This document shows positions 11,840-22,630 of a DNA stretch of 64,000 nucleotides, piece by piece. This stretch comes from Dastarcus helophoroides (Eukaryota; Arthropoda; Insecta; Coleoptera; Bothrideridae): the NCBI GenBank assembly GCA_028583605.1, contig CM053326.1:50032159-50096158 (forward strand), read 5' to 3'. The notes below the pieces were generated by a model. It was not told where the DNA came from and did no database searches. It saw only the letters and a list, made by a program, of their open reading frames with translations. The position numbers and the translations under genes were made by a program. How positions within the stretch are numbered: the first letter of the stretch is position 1; the number at the start of each line of letters is the position of its first letter.

Positions 11840-12887
11840 CAGTGGCGGCTGGTGACTTATTGACAGGGGGTGCGCAAATGCAAAATATTAGCAGTCAAAG
11901 AGTTTAGGTGACTCCAGTGCCATAGCAAGGTATTAAATTTAAGAGAAACAAAAGTGACACAAAACGTGTGATATTTTATAGTATTTTTACGAATTAAATT
12001 TAATTAACATCTTATAACCTCCAAAATATTCTTGGGTTATTATCTCTAAATTATTTTTAGCGAGTACAAAGAAAAAACATTTTCTACATCTCTGAGCCCC
12101 TTTAAAGTACTCTGTACGGTTGCACGTCGTTACGGCTCTGGGTTATTTAATTAAAATTGTTTGCTTTCATAGAAATAAAATTATATTACTTTTTCATGAA
12201 AACTGCATTTGAAAATAAAATATATTTCATTGGAAAGTTCTAATTAAAACACAAAAAGAATATTTTTTTAAACAAAATCCGCTTGACGATCTTTAAAGAA
12301 ATAAAGTGTTCATTACTTTCTTATCAAAATTGTTTAAATCCAAATTTACAAATTAATAATAAGACCCTAGAATGGGTACTGCTATCTCTTTGTAAATAGC
12401 GGTACTATTGGCACTTAGGTCTGTAAGCGGCACAATTAGCAATCGCAATCACATCAGCTGGCACCTACGCATTTAGCATCATAAACCGTAAATACACACT
12501 CCAAGCTCTGACTCGTACTCACCATTTGGCAATAGCGCATAAGCGTGGAGCGGCGTACCTCGGGCTAGCTTTAATGTGGTGTTCTGTAAATTATTTCTCC
12601 GTATCCCGTGGACGGCATTGATATGCATCGCACGGCAGCCATGCTAGGTGCATATTTCTACGCGCACCAACTTATTTAAATTTCCTTATAATATTTAATA
12701 TAATGGAATCAAACGTTTGAGTACTTTTTTCCAAGTCACTTACAAGTATTATTAGTTAATTAGTATATCATTATTTTGTGTTTAAAAATGTGATAAATCC
12801 AAGTCTTTTACTCTAAACAGAAAAGAATAGATCGCTCATTTCACGAGGAACGCGCGCTCTTGCGCTCTTTAAGACCAGCCGCCACTG
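11840..12887. mobile_element. Non-autonomous hAT-type DNA transposon (1048 bp)
   Basis: The ends are perfect 14-bp inverted repeats, CAGTGGCGGCTGGT and ACCAGCCGCCACTG. They are flanked by an exact 8-bp direct duplication ATAAAGTC at 11832-11839 and 12888-12895. Eight-bp duplications and CAGNG ends are hallmarks of hAT elements. The interior has no transposase-like open frame, so the copy depends on an outside transposase. It sits inside an A-rich array that continues on both sides. Confidence 0.92.
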
Positions 12888-12895
12888 ATAAAGTC

Positions 12896-13007
12896 TAATA
12901 TTTCGAAAAATAAAGACAAATATAGAGAAGAACAAAAATGGTCGAAATTTCGAGAAAACAGCGAATCTTAAAATAGAAGTCGAAATTTTTAGATGAAAAA
13001 GTTACCC
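12896..13007 (-). repeat. A-rich array, continuation beyond the hAT insertion
   Basis: A-rich orientation of the CGAAATTTCGA-type array, continuous in character with 11.05-11.83 kb when the hAT element is removed. Confidence 0.5.
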
Positions 13008-13350
13008 CTAAAAAATTGAAATACAACACTTGTTTCCTGAAACCAAGAAAGATTAAAAAACACAACAAAGGTTGCTGCACTAACGCGTTTCGATAGCCAA
13101 GCTATCATCTTCAGAGAGATACTCAGTACTTGGCATGTCAGGTATTTTTAAAAATTGAAAAACAAATCTTGTCCCCTGAAACCAAGAAAGATTACATTAT
13201 ATCGAGTATCTCTCTGAAGATGATAGCTTGGCTGTCGAAACGTGTTAGCCAGTAACCTTTGTTGTGTTTTTTAATCTTTCTTGGTTTCAGGGAACAAGTT
13301 TTGTATTTCAATTTTTGAAGATAACCAAGGACCAGTCCGTTCCACCAAAA
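13008..13350. repeat. Family I repeats, nested inverted cluster
   Basis: A minus unit (13008-13125) is followed by a partial minus tail (13145-13195) and then a plus unit (13200-13350) that ends GTCCGTTCCACCAAAA. The plus unit keeps CTCTCTGAAGATGATAGC, stem II GATAGC/GCTGTC and GAAACGTGTTAG. Confidence 0.75.
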
Positions 13351-14458
13351 GGCATCCCTGTCGAATACATGTTTTTGCGTGCCTGCATGAGACGGAGGGG
13401 GGGCTATTGTGGCTACGCCTGTGGTACAAGCAAGTATTTGGTATGCGGCTACAAGTAATCTACATTTATTTGGGCCCTGAAAATTATAAGGGCAGATATT
13501 TTATTATATTCATTTACCGAGCACTTCAAGATTTTCAGTACAGTACGTGAGCTGGATTTACGGTTGGATTTTACATCATAATAATGGAATTAGCACCAGT
13601 TAGGGGCCGCTGGCTTAGGTAACCAGCCACAAAATTAGGAGCTAGTCCTTGGCGTTCAGTCCACCACCATACGTAAGATGTAAAGTTGGAAGAAAAAACT
13701 TTTGCTGTATTAAAAAATGTTTGTACGTCATTTAAGGACGCAATATCTGGGGAAATTAATTCGTCCAGTGTATAGAAATTTTATAAGTTATGTGAAAAAA
13801 AAATTAGATGTTTAAAATGTGTTTTAAAATGAAACATACATTATGACATAATCGGACATTCCAAGATGTTGAAATGGATAATTACAGATTAAAAGTCATT
13901 GTTTAATCTGGTAAATCCACATGCAAAATAAAAATTATTTGTTTATTTATTATGTATAGTGATATATTGCAAATGCAAATTATAGTTTTATAGGATATAA
14001 TAGAGGTGAAAGATAAATCCAGATTTGATTGTTTAATTTTCGATCAATTAAACTAAGAGTTAGATTACATATATACGAACACGTAAATATGATTTATGAA
14101 TATCACATCTTGTAGGCAGCTCTAATATGTAGTAATAATATTAAATGTTAACAAAAGCGTGCATTCTCCTATAATATGGTACTATTTTAAATATGGGTTT
14201 GTTGAAGGTCACACTGTTGCGAAATGTATTGTAGAAAAATACGCTCTAACAAGGTGAAACAAATCTCCAAATAAATAATTGTACCGGAAATTCAAATAGA
14301 ATTGCATATCTGTAATAAACAATGCAGAATGCGGATGCCGATTCAATCGAAATGAATCAAAACAAATCTTGATTAAAATCCATGCTGCCTGCAATTTAGG
14401 TACTAGTTAATATAATTTAATTTTAACCCAAAAAAAAAACACAAAAAATATAACATAT
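13351..14458. other. Intergenic DNA, no gene recognised
   Basis: Slightly richer in G+C near 13.36-13.65 kb, then AT-rich. Short open frames (for example 13264-13458) run out of the family I repeat and show no recognisable domain. Confidence 0.4.
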
Positions 14459-14540
14459 TGCAACGAAATGTAATTGTAAAATGTAGTTAGGGAATTTTCT
14501 AGAAAATTTGATAAGGGGAAGCGGCCGCGATAATAATAAA
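14459..14540 (+). mobile_element. LTR-like element, 5' portion
   Basis: Matches the start of the LTR on the minus strand at 24.5 kb: TGCAACGAAATGTAATT, then GAATTTTCTAGAAAATTTGA and GGGGAAGCGGCCGCGATAAT. The matching 3' portion lies at 17129-17377 in the same orientation. The two are therefore probably one LTR split by 2.6 kb of inserted array. Confidence 0.55.
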
Positions 14541-15655
14541 GTTTTGGTACAAAGCTGGAATTTTCAGATTTAATATAAAAACCTGACTTGTTGAAAAAAC
14601 TCGCTTGAAAAATATCAAAATTTCGAGAAAAAGAAGATTTTTGAAATAAAAATCACAAGTTTCTATAACCAAAAAATATCAAAATTTCGAGGAAAAGATT
14701 GACATTTTGAGAAAAAGATCGAAATTTTTCTCAAAATTTAGGACAACGTTTGTTGTCCTAAATTTAAACTTTCTTGGTTTCAGAGGACAAGTTCTGTATT
14801 TCAATTTTTGAAGATAACCAAAGACCAGTCCATTCCACCAAAATTTTAGTAAAAAAAAAACATTTTCCAGAGAAAATTTCGAGGACATTTTAAGAAAAAG
14901 GTCAACATTTTTGAGAAAAACGTCGAAATTTGGTAAAAGGTCAAAATTTTCCAGAGAAAATCAAATGGTGTCGAAATTTCGAAAAAAGGGCGAATTTTGA
15001 GGAAAATTTCAGAAAAAAAATCGAAATGTCAAGAGAAAGAGTCGACATTTCTTGACCGAATATTTATTTTTTAACCCTCCCCAACTGTGACACCAGAAAA
15101 TATTCACTATTGAGATAAACTGCGAAATTTTGAGAAACAAGTTTGAATTTGAAATTTCTAGAACTTTCAGTCTTTTAACAAAAATTCAAAGTTTCATAAT
15201 CATATTCATAACTATTAAACTTTATTAACGATAAAAAGTAAGGGTTAGAAATGTCAACTAATTCAAAGTTTTTCAGAAATATGTTTTACAATTTCCATAT
15301 AAATATTATTCCAAAAAATTTTACTTTTTTACGAATTTTCCAGAAAAAGTCGACGTTTGATAAACAAGCCGAATTTTTCAGAAAAAAGAATTAAAAAAAA
15401 ATCGAAATTTTCAAAAAAAAAGTCGAATTTTGAGAAATAACGAAATTTTAAATACAAAACAACGAATTTTGAGATAAAAATTCGAAATTTTAAGAAAGTC
15501 GTATTTTGATATAAGAAGTCGAACTTTAGAATGAATTCAAAATGTTAAAGAAAAAGAGAATTTTGTGAAAAAATGCGGATTTTAGGGAAAAAAGTCGAAA
15601 TTTCGAGAAAATGTCGAAACCTTATGGACTAATTTTCATTAAAAAATAAAAATTT
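14541..15655 (-). repeat. Degenerate A-rich array with a partial family I copy
   Basis: A-rich orientation of the CGAAATTTCGA array (many GTCGAAATTT and GAGAAAAA words). A partial family I tail in plus orientation lies at 14768-14844 (TTTCTTGGTTTCAGAGGAC to CCACCAAAATTTT). No gene. Confidence 0.6.
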
Positions 15656-16060
15656 ATGGAAAAGGCTCCCGCAGTTGGGAAAATAAATTTTCCGTTAGGT
15701 TTATAAACCAAGGAGGAGCAAGCGTCCACCCTGTCGGCTGTAGCCGATAGATAAAGAAAACAAGGGAATTTAAAAATGCTTTTTATGAGATGGAACTAGA
15801 TAAATTACTGGATTAGTTATTATCTTCAAAAATGTTGTTAGCTACGCTACCCATGGACCCCCAATACTCATGATATAATATAAGGGTGGACCCTAGTTTA
15901 GAAAACCCTTAGTAGTTGCATTGTTATTTCATAAATAATTTCCTGTCTTATTGCCAAATACATTCTCATAATTTTTTGCGAATGTGAATATCAAAAAAGA
16001 TGCGAATATTCACTAATGCGAATGCGAATATTCGTTATATCACTACAATATACATACTGC
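15656..16060. repeat. Dispersed repeat III
   Basis: Shares GACCCCCATACTCATGATAT-type sequence, CCCTAGTTTAGAAAACCCTT and ATGCGAATATTCGTTA(T/C)ATCACT with 30213-30365. In reverse it matches 35690-35900, which has GGGTTCATGGGTAGCG. Three copies in one window mark a dispersed family of unknown class. No coding frame is seen. Confidence 0.6.
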
Positions 16061-16089
16061 GAACTTTGAAATTGAAATTTCGAGATTAT

Positions 16090-17128
16090 ACAAAAAAATA
16101 ATAAGTTTATTAGAAAAATTGGAGGAAAAACAAGTCGAAATTTAGAATTTTGAAGAAACATTTTTAAATGAGTGTCAACACTTTTTAACAAAAAAATAAA
16201 ATAGTTTAGAAAAAAAAACCGAAACATTTAAATTTAAAAATACTTTAATTTTGGTGGAACGGACTAATCCTTGGTTATCTTCAAAAAGTGAATTGAATAT
16301 CTCTCTGAAGATGGCTATCGAAACGCATTAGAGCAACCTTTGTTGTGTTTTTTCATCTTTCTTGGACTCAGGGGACAAGATTTGTATTTTAATTTTATAA
16401 GAAAAAGTCAAAAATTTTAGGAAAAACCTCATTTCAACTTATAAACTAGAATTTTGTAAAAGAAAATTGAAATTTCGAAATGAACGACGAAATTCCAAGA
16501 ACAAAGTAGAAATTTTAAGAAACGCTCGAGTTTTATACAAAAAAAATAAGTTTATTAGAAAAATTGGAGGAAAAACAAGTCGAAATTTAGAATTTTGAGG
16601 AAACATTTTTAAATGAGTGTCAACACTTTTTAACAAAAAAAATAAAATAGTTTAGAAAATAAACCGAAACATTTAATTTTAAAAATACCTTAATTTTGGT
16701 GGAACGGACTAATCCTTGGTTATCTTCGAAAAGTGAATTGAATATCTCTCTGAAGATAACTATCGAAACGCATTAGAGCAACCTTTGTTGTGTTTTTCAA
16801 TTTTTCTTGGTCTCAGAGGACAAGATTTGTATTTCAGTTTTATAAAAAAAGTTAAACATTTTAGGAAACATCTATTTTCAACTTATAAACTAGAATTTTG
16901 TAAAAGAAAATTGAAATTTCGAAATGAACGACGAAATTCCAAGAACAAAGTAGAAATTTTAAGAAACGCTCGAGTTTTATACAAAAAAAATAAGTTTATT
17001 AGAAAAATTGAAGGAAAAAAAAAGTCGAAATTTAGAATTTAGAGAAAACACTTTTAAATGAGTGTCAACACTTTCTAACAAAAAAATAAAATAGTTTAGA
17101 AAAAAACCAGATCATTTAAATTTAAAAA
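16090..17128. repeat. Tandem 445-bp composite units containing family I copies
   Basis: GTCGAAATTTAGAATTT recurs at 16134, 16579 and 17024, a 445-bp period. Each full unit carries a degraded family I element (about 16249-16395 and 16693-16846) whose hammerhead-like head has collapsed to CTGAAGATGGCTATCG or CTGAAGATAACTATCG. An inverted counterpart lies at 19256-20040. Confidence 0.7.
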
Positions 17129-17377
17129 TAAGCGGTCCAGAAATTTCGGCAAACGATAAGCCTTATCTGCCGAATTTTTCTAGAATCTGGACCGGGACCT
17201 ATATAAAAGCGGTCGCCTTTCTCTGAGGGAAGTCAGTGTAATTAGTTAATGAGTTAGTAGTTAGAAGTCAATGAATAAGTGAGTTATTTATTCAATTCCG
17301 TGTTCCGAGTTTAGTTTGGAACTAAAGTGGTAAAATTCACCAGGTGTTAATAATCATTCGAACCGATAACGCGCAAC
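17129..17377 (+). mobile_element. LTR-like element, promoter-bearing 3' portion
   Basis: Closely parallels 20497-20744: CGATAAGCCTTATC, TTCTAGAA-like boxes, TATATAAAAG (17200), then TCAGTGTAATTAG (17233), and the end CATTCGAACCGATAACGCGC. The TATA-to-initiator spacing of about 33 bases fits an RNA polymerase II promoter and an LTR U3/R layout. No internal retrotransposon coding region is linked to it. Confidence 0.55.
17200..17240 (+). promoter_or_regulatory. LTR-like core promoter (TATA plus initiator)
   Basis: TATATAAAAG at 17200-17209 and TCAGTG at 17233-17238 are spaced as in arthropod pol II promoters, which have an initiator TCAGT about 30 bases downstream of TATA. The arrangement is repeated in the 20.5 kb copy. 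Confidence 0.45.
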
Positions 17378-17512
17378 TATATTCTGTTATCCGTTTATAG
17401 CGATTTTTCAGATATAATGAACAAAGTTTTCGGTTATAACGAACTTCGAACGGTATTTTTCCAGTGGGTTCTTTAAAAATTCTTTAACTTCTATGAAGAT
17501 CAAGATCATTTG

Positions 17513-17648
17513 TGTTGGAGGAATGGACTGGTCCTTGGTTATCTTCAAAAATTGAAATACAAATCTTGTCTCCTGAAACCAAAAAATATTAAAAAACGCA
17601 ACAGAGGTTGCTCTAACGATAGCCAAACTATCATCTTCAGAGTGTATG
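17513..17648 (-). repeat. Family I repeat, single unit
   Basis: Minus orientation, from TCTGAAGATGATAGTTTGGC to a GTTGGAGGAATGGAC end. The segment between GCTATCG and the TTAGAGCAACC box has lost the GAAACGCG part. Confidence 0.7.
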
Positions 17649-18379
17649 TGTATTAGAGAGCTGTTTCAATTTTTTTAGCATATTATCATTAGCGTAAGCG
17701 TTTATTTCCAAATACTTTATTCCGTAAAATGTAAATCACAGGATGGCACTTTTATTGTATACTTTAATGAACTGAACTTCCTATCGTTATACAACCTTTA
17801 TGACAATGCACTTTTTTTTAGTAAATTACAGCTCAATGGGTAATTTGATCTATGGTATATCAAATAATTCTCATTACTTACCACGTCATTACGTAAAAAA
17901 GTTGTGAATGTTTACGCAAAATACGTCATGAATGTTAATTATGAAACTTTTACAACTATCTGACATTAACATGTGGTTTGTTCTTCTCGAGATGTGGTTT
18001 TACATGAATCTTCCTTCTTTGAATTTTATTTCTAAATCTATTAATAGTATGTCGTTGGCTCTCGTAGGAGACGAGATGATCTGCTTTAATTGTTTGCAAA
18101 ACCACAACAATAATTTATTATTTCTGTTTCATCATTTTACCAGTATTTATCACGAATCGCCATTATTTTATTCTATCTAAACTCCGTTAACTTGGTAGTG
18201 AATTCTGGACATAAATTTTCGAACAACGCATACCAAATTTTATTTATTATCAGAAAGGAGAGCTTCCTCTCCCCCTTTAAAAAAAATCCATTAAACCAAA
18301 ATTTCTTTCTTTACATTTCTTAAAAATTCTTGTTCAATCCAATTGTTCGTTTTATGAGAACGATTTCCGATAAAATCTA
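17649..18379. other. AT-rich intergenic DNA
   Basis: No supported gene. The 82-codon frame at 17932-18180 has no recognisable domain and is not treated as coding. Confidence 0.4.
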
Positions 18380-18630
18380 ACTTGGTTTGCTGTTTCTTGC
18401 AAAAAATACCAACTGAATTTAAAAAACTTGTAGAAAATCTGACAAAGAAATTTGCACGTTTGTTTGGTTTGTTGTTTCTTGCGAAAAATACAAAGTGAAT
18501 TTTAAAAAACTTGTAGAATATTTTACTAAAATAGTTGCACGTTTGCTTGGTTTGTTGTTTCTTGCGAAAACTAAAAAGTGAATTTAAAAAAATGATATAG
18601 AAACTTTTAGGAAAAAACTGGCACGTTTAG
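18380..18630 (+). repeat. 82-83 bp tandem repeat, three units
   Basis: GGTTTGNTGTTTCTTGC recurs at 18384, 18466 and 18549, each followed by an AAGTGAATTTnAAAAA block and TTGCACGTTTG. Units diverge modestly. Confidence 0.75.
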
Positions 18631-18785
18631 AGAAAGTAAATTATGAATTCCAGAAAAATTCGAGAAATAGATGAGCTAAATTTCCATAATCTTAAAATTT
18701 TTATGTTTATATAAATTTTGAAAGTCTAAAACGTTTCTATAAGACCCAAGTTTAAATTTAAATTCAAATATTCAAAATTTTAAAA

Positions 18786-19255
18786 CTTGAAATCCAAATC
18801 TTATCTCCTGAAATCAAGAAAGGTTAAAAAACACAACAAAGGTTGCTCTAACGCGTTTCGACACCCAAACTATCATCTTCAGAGAAGTACTGCTACTTTC
18901 TTTGTGTTAGGGGACAAAATTTGTAAATCAATTTTTGAAAATAACCAGGGATCAGTCCGTTACACCAAAATCGCAAAATTCAGTCAGTCAATGCCCCAAT
19001 TTTTCTCAAAATTTAGATATTTTTTTTAATTGCGCGGCATGTCAGGTAATTTTAAAAATTGAAATACAAATCTTGTCCCCTGAAACCAAGAAAGATTAGA
19101 TTAGATCGAGTAAGTCTGAAAATGATAGCTTGGCTATCGAAACGCGTTAGAGCAACCTGTGTTATATTTTTTAATCTTTGTTGGTTTCAGGGGACAAGAT
19201 TTGTATTTCAATTTTTGAAGATAACCATCAAGGACCAGTCCGTTCCATCAAAATT
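18786..19255. repeat. Family I repeats, several units in both orientations
   Basis: A minus unit (18786-18890) is joined to a plus tail (18895-18970). A second minus tail (about 19050-19100) is followed by a plus unit (19113-19255) ending GTCCGTTCCATCAAAA. The plus unit has TGAAAATGATAGC, stem II GATAGC/GCTATC and GAAACGCGTTAG. Confidence 0.75.
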
Positions 19256-20040
19256 AAGGTATTTTTAAATTTAAATGATTCGGTTTTTTCTAAACTATTT
19301 TATTTTTTTGTAAGAAATTGTTGACACTCATTTAAAAGTTTTTTTCTCAAGATTCTAAATTTCGACTTGTTTTTCCTTCAATTATTCTAATAAACTTTTT
19401 TTTTGTATAAAACTGGAGCGTTTCTCAAAATTTCTACTTTGTTTTCGAAATTTTGTCGTTCATTTCGAAATTTCAATTTTCTTTTGCAAAATGTTAGTTT
19501 ATAAGTTGAAAATAGGTTGTTCCTAAAATTTTTAACTTTTTCCTAAAAAATTGAAATAAAAATCTTGTCCCCTGAAACCAAGAAAGTTTAAATTAGATTG
19601 AGTATCTTTCTGAAGATGATAGCTTGGCTATCGAAACGCGTTAGAGCAACCTCTGTTGTATCTTTTAACCTCTCTTGGTTTCAGGGGACAAGATTTATAT
19701 TTCAATTTTTTGAAGATAACCAAGGAGCAGTCCGTTCCACCAAAATTGAGGTATTTTTAAATTTAAATGTTTCAGTTTTTTTTCTAACCTATTTTATTTA
19801 TTTGTTAAAAAGTGTTGACACTCATTTAAAAGTGTTTTCTCTAAATTCTAAATTTCGACTTGTTTTTCCTCCAATTTTTCTAATAAACCTATTTTTTTGT
19901 ATAAAACTCGAGCGTTTCTCAAAATTTCTACTTTGTTCTCGGAATTTCGTCGTTCATTTCGAAATTTCAATTTTCTTTTACAAAATTTTAGTTTATAAGT
20001 TGAAAATAGGTTTTTCCTAAAATGTTTAACTTTTTTTTAT
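19256..20040. repeat. Inverted counterpart of the 445-bp composite units, with family I
   Basis: T-rich reverse complement of 16090-17128 (CACTCATTTAAAAGT, AAATTTCGACTTGTTTTTCC, GAAATTTCTACTTTGTT recur), with a plus family I unit at 19608-19745. The region 16.1-20.0 kb is thus a large imperfect palindrome of composite repeats. Confidence 0.65.
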
Positions 20041-20232
20041 AAAATTGAAATACAAATCTTGTCCCCTGAAACCAAGAAAGCTTAAAAAAGGTTATTATAA
20101 CGCGTTTCGATAGCCATATAGCCAAGTTATCATCTTTAGAGAGATACTCAATTCAATTTTTGGAGATAACCGGTAGAAAGGTACTCAATTTAATTTTTGG
20201 AGATTACCAAGGACCAGCGCCTTCCACCAAAA
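20041..20232. repeat. Family I repeat, rearranged
   Basis: A minus unit (AAATTGAAATACAAATCTTG to CATCTTTAGAGAGATACTC) is followed by duplicated tail pieces TTTTTGGAGATnACC and a terminal CTTCCACCAAAA. Confidence 0.65.
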
Positions 20233-20404
20233 AAAAATAACTTTTTCTTTCAAAATGTCCGTTTTTATTAAAAATTTCGCATTTTTATTGAATATATTTA
20301 CTTCAATCTCGAAATTTAAATTTCAGTTTCAAAGTTCGCAGTATATATATTGTTATTTCGAGTTATAATTTGCAGTTTTGAGAAAAAGTCCAAAAATCAA
20401 AATA

Positions 20405-20744
20405 TTTTAACGAAATATAGAATTTCATGAAATTTTATAGAAAAATCTGATAAGGGAAAACTGCCGCGATAATGAAGTAAACGGCAGGTAAGCGTTCCAA
20501 AAATTTCCGCAAACGATAAGCCTTATCACTGGAATATTCTAGAACCCGAACTAGGGATCTATATAAAGGGGAGTCCGATCGGCTTTATCTCAGTCAGTCA
20601 GTGTAGTTAGTAAGTTAGTTAGAAGTCAATGAATAAATTGGTTAATTAAAGTGTTAGTGAATTGCAGTTGTAGTGTTCCGAGTTCAGTTTAGAAATAAAG
20701 TGTTTTACAATTCACGTGTTAATCATTCGAACCGATAACGCGCA
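20405..20744 (+). mobile_element. LTR-like element, near complete
   Basis: Contains in order GATAAGGGAAAACTGCCGCG, CGATAAGCCTTATC, TTCTAGAA, TATATAAAG (20560), an initiator-like TCAGTCAGTCAGTG (20590) and the end CATTCGAACCGATAACGCGC. It is the same family as 17129-17377 and, inverted, 23496-24528. No primer-binding site or pol gene is seen next to it, so it is a solo LTR or a non-coding LTR element. Confidence 0.55.
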
Positions 20745-21185
20745 ATAACTTTAGAAAAATAATTAAATTTTCAAAATAACAAACTGAATTTCGACTTTAA
20801 TTTAACAATTATCAACAAATTTTATATTTTCGGGCAACAAGTTTGAAAATCCACCGTAGTTTTCGTCAATATTTCAAGTTTAAACTTAAAATTTTTAGTC
20901 GATTTAACAAAATTCTTTTTTTTAATAAATATGAATTTTTAATTTCTTTTATTTCCTATTTTAATTCTTATCTTCTAGGTAAAATTCGAAATTTTAAGAA
21001 GAAAGAACATCAACATCCAATTTTCGAGTCAAAAATGAAAATTTCCAAATTAAATCCAAAAATAGAATTTTCAGAATTTCGGTCCTAATTTTCAAATTTT
21101 AATTATTCCAGAAGTTGCCAATTTACTTACTTGAAATTTTTATCCCTCCTAGAAATAAGAACATACTTCGACTTAGATTTGTGTA

Positions 21186-22502
21186 CAGGGTGAGCGAAAA
21201 TCGATGTCTTGGTGCTATTACAATAAAAGGCAAAACGATATAAGAAATCTGAAAAAAGATTCCTACATTGGATTGAATAAGGTCCATTTTAAGCTAAAAT
21301 TGCATATTTTTTCAGCTTTGGAAACCAAAGTAATGACGTCATTGAATTGTTTTTCTCCATAAACATACATACGAATTTTTGGTAATATTCTTTTTTTTAC
21401 AATAAAATCGCTTAAGGTAAAAGCACTAATGCTGGACATTTTAAGGAATGCACGAACTTTATTCTTGAAAATCAAATATATAACAACAAAAGAGTTACCG
21501 ATAGGTTTTTATATAAACAAGGTAACATTTAAAAAATAACTTTTTATTATGAAAGATTTAATAAACATTTTTTAAGTCAATATTTGTATTTATTTAAACC
21601 TTGTCGTAGAAACCAATAAATGACATCCCAGAAAAGTTGAGCCGCTAATAATAGGCCTATTCATTTATAATAATAGTAGACAAGTCATAAATAAAGATAT
21701 ATTTTTTTATACTAAATTATCCATTAACGTTTAATGGAACTTCAAATTAATCCTATCACTTCTTAAAATCATGTTTGGTACATTGAGCAGTTCAAGTATT
21801 TGAGATTTACTTATGTTAGGATAATTACGAGCAAGGGTATCAATATTCACGATTTTAGAAAAGAACTATTAGTTAATTAACCAAAACAGGATTAATACAT
21901 TCGAAGTTTTCAATACATTCAGTGCCGAAAACAGACTAACTTCTTATTCCCTATTTCAAACAAGCGTAACCCTAATTCTTAAAATAATAAACACTCTTGA
22001 GGAATTTTTATGGCCGTCGACGAGCGAGCAGCAGGTCGAAGGTGATGTCAACCTTCCTTCATATGTGTTGGCTACACTTATGATACTAATATCTATCATT
22101 TTCTTTAAATGCAGTTTTAAAATGGTCACAGGATACCATTGTAGATAGCATTAGGTGTCTCACGTCAGTTGTAAAGTAATATAAAGAAAAATATTCTTAT
22201 AATAAAAAGTTTATCAAAAAAGTGTCATTCTTTAGTGCACTGTCGAGCATTAGTGCTTTTACCTTATAACTTTTTAGCCGAAAAAGATATCAAATTTGTT
22301 TCTTTATAAAATTTGTATAGAAAAACTAATTATTTTTAAATGATAAAAGTTCAAATACTTTGGTTTTCAAATTTGGAAAATATGCAAATTTAACTTAAAA
22401 TGAACCTTATTCAATCCAATTTAAAAACTTTTTTTTCAGATTTGGTATATCGTTTTTCCTGCTCTTATAATAGAGCTGAGACATCGAATTTCGCTTACCC
22501 TG
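21186..22502. mobile_element. Mariner/Tc1-type long-TIR element, non-coding (1317 bp)
   Basis: The ends are CAGGGTGAGCGAAAATCGAT and, inverted, CAGGGTAAGCGAAATTCGAT, each flanked by TA (21184-21185 and 22503-22504). Inverted similarity extends inward about 260 bp per arm, including GATTGAATAAGG(T)CCATTTTAAG and GCACTAATGCT. TA target sites and CAGGGT ends point to the Tc1/mariner group. No transposase frame was found between the arms. Confidence 0.75.
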
Positions 22503-22630
22503 TACACATAATTGTACCAGAACATTTTTTTTCAAAGGCTGTATAATATCATCAGAAACCTCAATATTCTTATTTTATTAATGTAAACAAAGGATATAAA
22601 AATATTATTTGTTAATAAAAACATGTAAGC

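Noticed and set aside
19598..20020. Longer open frames containing strings such as [14 protein letters not shown] and [12 protein letters not shown], seen at many places
   Set aside because: These are translations of the family I repeat (hammerhead head plus tail). They recur in several frames and both strands with no ATG context and end in array sequence.
17378..20404. A complete LTR retrotransposon between the 17.1 and 20.4 kb LTR-like copies
   Set aside because: Both copies are in the same orientation, but the interval shows no primer-binding site, polypurine tract, gag or pol, and is made of family I and array repeats.
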